A program made the position numbers and the translations under genes. The notes beneath the pieces are model-generated. The model was not told where the DNA came from. It ran no database searches and saw only the letters and a list, made by a program, of their open reading frames with translations. Below are positions 5,662 to 8,983 of a stretch of 8,983 nt of DNA, one piece after another. This stretch comes from an uncultured Clostridia bacterium (GTDB taxonomy: Bacteria; Bacillota; Clostridia; Christensenellales; Aristaeellaceae), in assembly GCA_946409855.1 (NCBI GenBank), contig CAMJXZ010000121.1, positions 1 through 8,983 of the forward strand, given 5' to 3'. Numbering within the stretch: position 1 is the first letter of the stretch; the number at the start of each line of letters is the position of its first letter.

Positions 5662-7058
5662 GAAACCACCTTGCCGGGGTTCAGGATGCCGTTTGGGTCA
5701 AAGGCGGCCTTGATGGCGCGCATCAGTTCCATCTGCCTGGGCCCGACGCTTTCCGCCAGGAAGGCTTTCTTCGCGTGGCCGATGCCGTGCTCGCCGCTGA
5801 CCGCGCCGTGCATTTCCGCCGCCGCCTCGTACAGTTTGCGCATCACCTCGGCCACGGCCTTCTTCCACGTTTCTTCGTCCATATCGTCCCGGCAGGCGTA
5901 GATGTGCAGGTTGCCGTCCCCCGCGTGCCCGAAGGAGCGGATGCGGACGCCGGTTTCCCGGCTGATCTCCACGCTGCGGTGCACGAAGGCGGGGATGCTG
6001 TCCCGGGGCACGACCACGTCGCACTCGTCCATCGTGGGGGTGGAACCCTTGATGGCTTCCAGGAAGGCGCCCCGGGCGGTCCAGATGCTTTCCTTGCGCT
6101 CGTCGGTATCCGCCAGCAGCACGTCCCGGGCGCCGATGGAGAGCACCAGGTCCGTCACCGCGCTGACGGCCGGCTGCAGGGCTTCCGTGCTCGCCCCGTC
6201 CAGCCGGACCAGGAGATAGGCGTCGGCGCTGGTATCCGGGAACTGCTTGCCCAGGTATTCCTCCGCGCAGGTGATGACCTCCCGTTCCATGAACTCCACC
6301 GCCGTGGGGTCGCAGCCGCAGGCCAGCACCTGGGGCACCGCGCTGATGCAGGCGTCCAGGTCATCAAAGGGGATCAGCAGGGAAAGGTTCACCTTCGGCT
6401 CCGGCACGAGCTTCACCATGAGCCTTGTCAGGAAACCCAGGGTGCCCTCGCTGCCGATCATCAGGTCGATCAGGCTGTAGCCGGAGGAGGTTTTGACGTT
6501 CTTCCCGCCCAGCTCGATGATGCTGCCGTCCGCCAGCACCACCTGCATGCCCAGGATATAGTCGCGGGTCACCCCGTAGCGGACCGCGCGCATGCCGCCG
6601 GCGTTGGTCATGGCGTTGCCGCCCATGGTGGCCGTCTTTTCGCCGGGGTCCGGCGGATAGAACAGCCCTGTCCCTTCCAGATACTTCGGGAACTCCATCA
6701 GCAGCACGCCGGGCTCCACCGTGGCGGTCATGTTGCGGGTGTCCACCTCCAGCACCTTCTTCATCTTTTCGGTGGACAGCACCACCCCGCCGTGGATGGC
6801 CACGCAGCCGCCGCACAGCCCGGTGCCCGCGCCCCGGGGGGTCACGGCGATGTGCCGTTCGTTGCAGTAGCGGAGCACCTGGCTCACGTCCTCCGCGGAA
6901 AGCGCCTGCAGCACGGCCTCGGGCATGTAGTGGCCGTACTCGGTCATCTCGTCGTGGTCATAGTCGGTGGAGATGGCTTCCCCGGTAAACACCCTGCCCG
7001 GCAGCAGCCGGGAGAAATAATCCAGATCGGCCCGGGTCAGTTTCTGAAACTCGCTCAT
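5658..7058 (-). CDS. lctD: FAD-dependent lactate dehydrogenase of the Ldh-Etf complex
   Basis: A 466-aa GlcD/LDH-type flavoprotein that oxidises lactate to pyruvate and passes electrons to EtfAB. The N-terminal FAD-binding (PCMH) domain spans about residues 45-220, with PRGAGTGLCGG (74-84), PPDPGEKTATMGGN (135-148), TNAGGMRAVRYG (151-162) and GSEGTLG (202-208). The C-terminal FAD-oxidase domain carries HAGDGNLH (378-385), where the histidines sit at the active site, GEHGIGHAKK (422-431) and the closing NPGK (460-463). There is no membrane segment or iron-sulphur motif, consistent with a soluble Etf partner rather than a respiratory GlcDEF enzyme. The frame is open far upstream, but the ATG at 7058 is fixed by a perfect AAGGAGG 7 nt before it and by its ATGA overlap with the etfA stop. 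Gene order etfB-etfA-lctD matches A. woodii lctBCD. GlcD relatives also use glycolate or 2-hydroxyglutarate; the adjoining larA favours lactate. Confidence 0.94.
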   Translation of the reverse strand: MSEFQKLTRADLDYFSRLLPGRVFTGEAISTDYDHDEMTEYGHYMPEAVLQALSAEDVSQVLRYCNERHIAVTPRGAGTGLCGGCVAIHGGVVLSTEKMKKVLEVDTRNMTATVEPGVLLMEFPKYLEGTGLFYPPDPGEKTATMGGNAMTNAGGMRAVRYGVTRDYILGMQVVLADGSIIELGGKNVKTSSGYSLIDLMIGSEGTLGFLTRLMVKLVPEPKVNLSLLIPFDDLDACISAVPQVLACGCDPTAVEFMEREVITCAEEYLGKQFPDTSADAYLLVRLDGASTEALQPAVSAVTDLVLSIGARDVLLADTDERKESIWTARGAFLEAIKGSTPTMDECDVVVPRDSIPAFVHRSVEISRETGVRIRSFGHAGDGNLHIYACRDDMDEETWKKAVAEVMRKLYEAAAEMHGAVSGEHGIGHAKKAFLAESVGPRQMELMRAIKAAFDPNGILNPGKVVS

Positions 7059-8242
7059 GCCTGCGCCTCCTTCAGCATTCTGATCATTTCGGGCACGACC
7101 CGGTACAGGTCGTCCACGATGGCGATGTGGGACACGGCGAAGATCGGCGCGGAACGGTCGTTGTTGATCGCGACGATGTGATCGCTGGCGTTCATGCAGC
7201 TGGTGAACTGGATGGCGCCGCTGACGCCGCAGGTAATGATCAGCCGGGGCCGCACGGTGCGGCCGGACAGGCCGATCTGGCGGTCGTTGGTGTTCCAGCC
7301 CTTTTCCACCAGGGGCCTGGTCGTGGCCCAGTCGCCGCCCAGCAGCTGCGCCAGCTCCCGGATCATGTCCAGGTCGCTCTCCTTCTGCAGGCCGCGGCCG
7401 CCCACCACCAGGATCTCCGCGTCGGAGATGCTCTTTTTCGGGGGCACGGGCGTCACCGACACGCAGCTTCCCCTGCATTCCAGCACCGCTTTGGGCAGCT
7501 TCCTGAACAGCACTTCGCCCTCCGCCTGTTCCCCGCGCGCCGGGGTATCCATGACCTTGTAGCGAACGGTGGCAAACTGCGGCCGGGTGTTGGCGGTCAC
7601 GATCTGGGCCATGATGTTGCCGCCGAAGGCGGGCCGGATCTGCACCAGGTCAGTATTTTCCCGGAGCTCCAGCTTCGTGCAGTCCGCCGTCAGGCCCGTA
7701 TGGAAGCGGGTGGACAGGCGGGGCGCCAGGCTCCTGCCCAGGGAGGTCGCGCCCACCAGCACCACGGAAGGTTTGCGGTATCTGATGTAGTCCTCCACGC
7801 AGCAGGCGTAGGCGTCCGCCCGGAAATAGGAAAGCTCGGGGTCGTCGTAGACCGCCACCTCGCTCACGCCAAAGTGGCGGAGTTCTTCCGCGTAGGCGCT
7901 GACGCCCTGGCCGACCAGGACGGCCCTGACCTCGAACCCGACCGGCCCGGCCAGCTGGCGCGCTTTGCCGATCAGCTCCAGGCCCACCGGGTGCAGCCTG
8001 CCCCCGCTGACCTCGGCAAACACCAGGATGTCCTTCCACTGGCTTTTGTCCACGCTTTCCACGCGGGTCTCCAGCTTGACAATGGCCTTTTCCGGGCAGC
8101 TTTTCAGGCAGATGCCGCACACCTTGCAGGCGGCGTTTAGCTCCGGCCGGCCGTCCTTCATGTCGATGGCGCCGAAGGGGCAGTTCTTGGCGCACAGACC
8201 GCAGCCTGTGCATTTACGTTCCATGATCGCGATTTTTGCCAT
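7055..8242 (-). CDS. etfA: Electron transfer flavoprotein alpha subunit with ferredoxin domain (LctC type)
   Basis: A 395-aa EtfA with an extra N-terminal ferredoxin module. Cys11, 14, 17, 21 and Cys39, 42, 45, 49 form two complete CxxCxxCxxxCP motifs, enough for two [4Fe-4S] clusters. The EtfA N-terminal domain follows (from about residue 70, DILVFAEV). The C-terminal FAD-binding domain begins near residue 276 with VVGGRGL (279-285), TRPLVEKGW (308-316), IGLSGRTVRPRL (323-334), CGVSGAIQ (338-345) and VAINND (357-362). It is the subunit where reduced ferredoxin would dock in the confurcating lactate dehydrogenase: lactate plus reduced ferredoxin plus NAD+ are turned into pyruvate, NADH and oxidised ferredoxin. 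The start ATG at 8242 has GAGGAGG 8 nt upstream, overlapping the etfB stop. The intergenic gap to etfB is 13 nt, and the stop overlaps the lctD start. In the A. woodii naming this would be lctC. Confidence 0.95.
   Translation of the reverse strand: MAKIAIMERKCTGCGLCAKNCPFGAIDMKDGRPELNAACKVCGICLKSCPEKAIVKLETRVESVDKSQWKDILVFAEVSGGRLHPVGLELIGKARQLAGPVGFEVRAVLVGQGVSAYAEELRHFGVSEVAVYDDPELSYFRADAYACCVEDYIRYRKPSVVLVGATSLGRSLAPRLSTRFHTGLTADCTKLELRENTDLVQIRPAFGGNIMAQIVTANTRPQFATVRYKVMDTPARGEQAEGEVLFRKLPKAVLECRGSCVSVTPVPPKKSISDAEILVVGGRGLQKESDLDMIRELAQLLGGDWATTRPLVEKGWNTNDRQIGLSGRTVRPRLIITCGVSGAIQFTSCMNASDHIVAINNDRSAPIFAVSHIAIVDDLYRVVPEMIRMLKEAQA
7066..7072 (-). promoter_or_regulatory. Consensus ribosome binding site of lctD
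   Basis: The minus strand reads AAGGAGG, 7 nt before the lctD ATG and inside the last codons of etfA. It decides the lctD start, since the frame itself remains open for another 420 nt. Confidence 0.85.
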
Positions 8243-8255
8243 GGTTGCGGCCTCC

Positions 8256-8983
8256 TCAGATAAACTTCCATTTCTTGAGGACGGACATCAGCCTTTCCGC
8301 GTTGCCGCCCTCTTCCCAGACCTCGTGCTCGGTGTCGTTCTCCGGCGGGAAGATCCGCTCCACCTGGGTGGCGCTGCCCGCCAGGCCGTAGTGGTTCTCG
8401 TCCCGGTCCAGGAAGGTATCCAGCCCCTGCACGTGGACCGGCCTGTCGCCGATTTCCCGCGCCGTTTTCAGGGACGGAAGACGGGGCACGTAGATGTCCT
8501 GCTCCACCGTCACCAGGCAGGGGAAGGGCATGTGCACCGTTTCGATGACGTCCTGCAGCTGCTGCTCGGCGTCCACCCCGTCCCCGTTCACCGTCAGCCT
8601 GGACACCCAGGCCGCGTGCGGAATGCCCATATATTCCGCGATGGCGGGGCCGACCTGGGCGGTATCCCCGTCGGTGGTCTGCTTGCCGCAGAGGATCAGG
8701 TCAAAGTCCCCCACGCTGCGGATGGCCTGGCTCAGGGTGTAGCTGGTGGCCAGCACGTCGGCGCCGCCCAGCCGCCTGTCGGAAAAGACATAGCCGTCGT
8801 CCGCCCCCATCATGTAGGCCTCTTTGACCACGGCCTGCGCCTGGGGCGGGCCCATGGTGCCCACGGTCACCGTGCCGCCGTAAGCCGCCTTGAGGCGCAG
8901 CGCGGTTTCCAGGGCGAACAGATCGTACGGGTTCATCTTGCCCGCGATGCCGCTGCGCTTGAGCACGCCGGTTTTTTCATCCA
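8256..8983 (-). CDS. etfB: Electron transfer flavoprotein beta subunit, partial (5' end off the window)
   Basis: The visible 241 codons run from D-E-K-T-G-V-L-K-R at the right edge to the stop at 8256. By comparison with typical EtfB (about 260 aa), some 20-30 N-terminal residues and the start codon lie outside the window. The GTG at 8966 is not the start, because the homologous part of EtfB begins earlier. Visible motifs are KMNPYDLFALE (in the NPxD region), YMMGADDGYVFSDRRLGGADVLATSYTL, and the nucleotide-binding loop GKQTTDGDTAQVGP at about visible residues 99-112. This subunit carries the FAD and NAD site in bifurcating ETFs and forms the core with EtfA. It is probably the first gene of the lct operon (lctB in A. 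woodii), whose promoter would lie beyond the right edge. Confidence 0.93.
   Translation of the reverse strand, partial: DEKTGVLKRSGIAGKMNPYDLFALETALRLKAAYGGTVTVGTMGPPQAQAVVKEAYMMGADDGYVFSDRRLGGADVLATSYTLSQAIRSVGDFDLILCGKQTTDGDTAQVGPAIAEYMGIPHAAWVSRLTVNGDGVDAEQQLQDVIETVHMPFPCLVTVEQDIYVPRLPSLKTAREIGDRPVHVQGLDTFLDRDENHYGLAGSATQVERIFPPENDTEHEVWEEGGNAERLMSVLKKWKFI

Noticed and set aside
4498..7181. Long plus-strand open frames opposite larA and lctD (4498-5901 and 5775-7181)
   Set aside because: They mirror strongly recognised minus-strand genes, are rich in His/Gln/Arg/Pro/Gly without motifs, and reflect the GC-rich third codon positions of the true genes.
5658..7478. Longer start for lctD reaching into etfA (606 residues)
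   Set aside because: The extra 140 residues are an out-of-frame reading of etfA; a consensus AAGGAGG precedes the ATG at 7058, where the family's N-terminus begins.
7127..8140. Plus-strand open frame opposite etfA
   Set aside because: Antisense shadow of a gene with unmistakable EtfA and ferredoxin motifs; no ribosome binding site or recognisable domain.

Overview
The window is GC-rich, densely coded bacterial DNA. A clostridial (Firmicutes/Bacillota) anaerobe is the best guess. The evidence is an electron-confurcating lactate dehydrogenase operon of the Acetobacterium lctBCD type, strong GGAGG-type ribosome binding sites, textbook sigma-70/sigma-A promoters, and a paired-hairpin extragenic repeat that resembles those scattered through high-GC gut or rumen Clostridia (the last point is from memory, not a search). 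No tRNA, rRNA, CRISPR array, transposase or phage gene is visible.

Layout, left to right. Positions 1-160 are non-coding and highly structured (nested inverted repeats). Positions 161-1827 (minus strand) hold a two-gene operon: a metallo-beta-lactamase-fold hydrolase and an SDR oxidoreductase, joined by an ATGA overlap. Positions 1828-1998 form a divergent promoter region with one good promoter per direction. Positions 1999-3138 (plus strand) encode an unusual regulator with a LacI-type ligand-binding domain at the N-terminus and a LuxR/PucR-like helix-turn-helix at the C-terminus. A perfect hairpin at 3165-3184 separates it from a convergent aldose 1-epimerase-like gene (3191-4039, minus). 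Positions 4040-4353 are non-coding and hold an 11-bp-arm palindrome, a paired-hairpin repeat and a weak hairpin after larA. Positions 4354-8983 (minus) are one tightly packed operon, read right to left: etfB (cut by the window edge), etfA with a ferredoxin domain, an FAD-linked lactate dehydrogenase (lctD) and nickel-pincer lactate racemase (larA). lctD and larA each start inside the previous stop codon (ATGA).

How the genes work together. The right-hand operon is a complete core for growth on both lactate isomers. LarA interconverts D- and L-lactate. LctD oxidises lactate on FAD. EtfAB passes the electrons to NAD+, an uphill step paid for by reduced ferredoxin, which docks through the ferredoxin domain of EtfA. 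Unlike the A. woodii cluster, no lactate permease lies between lctD and larA. The left-hand genes look like a separate, regulated carbohydrate or small-molecule module (sugar-type sensor, dehydrogenase, hydrolase, and possibly the mutarotase-like epimerase). Its substrate cannot be read from the sequence.

The least ordinary items are the regulator architecture, the structured element at 46-155, the repeat-filled gap at 4104-4268, the eight-cysteine ferredoxin domain on EtfA, and the His-to-Asn change in the epimerase.
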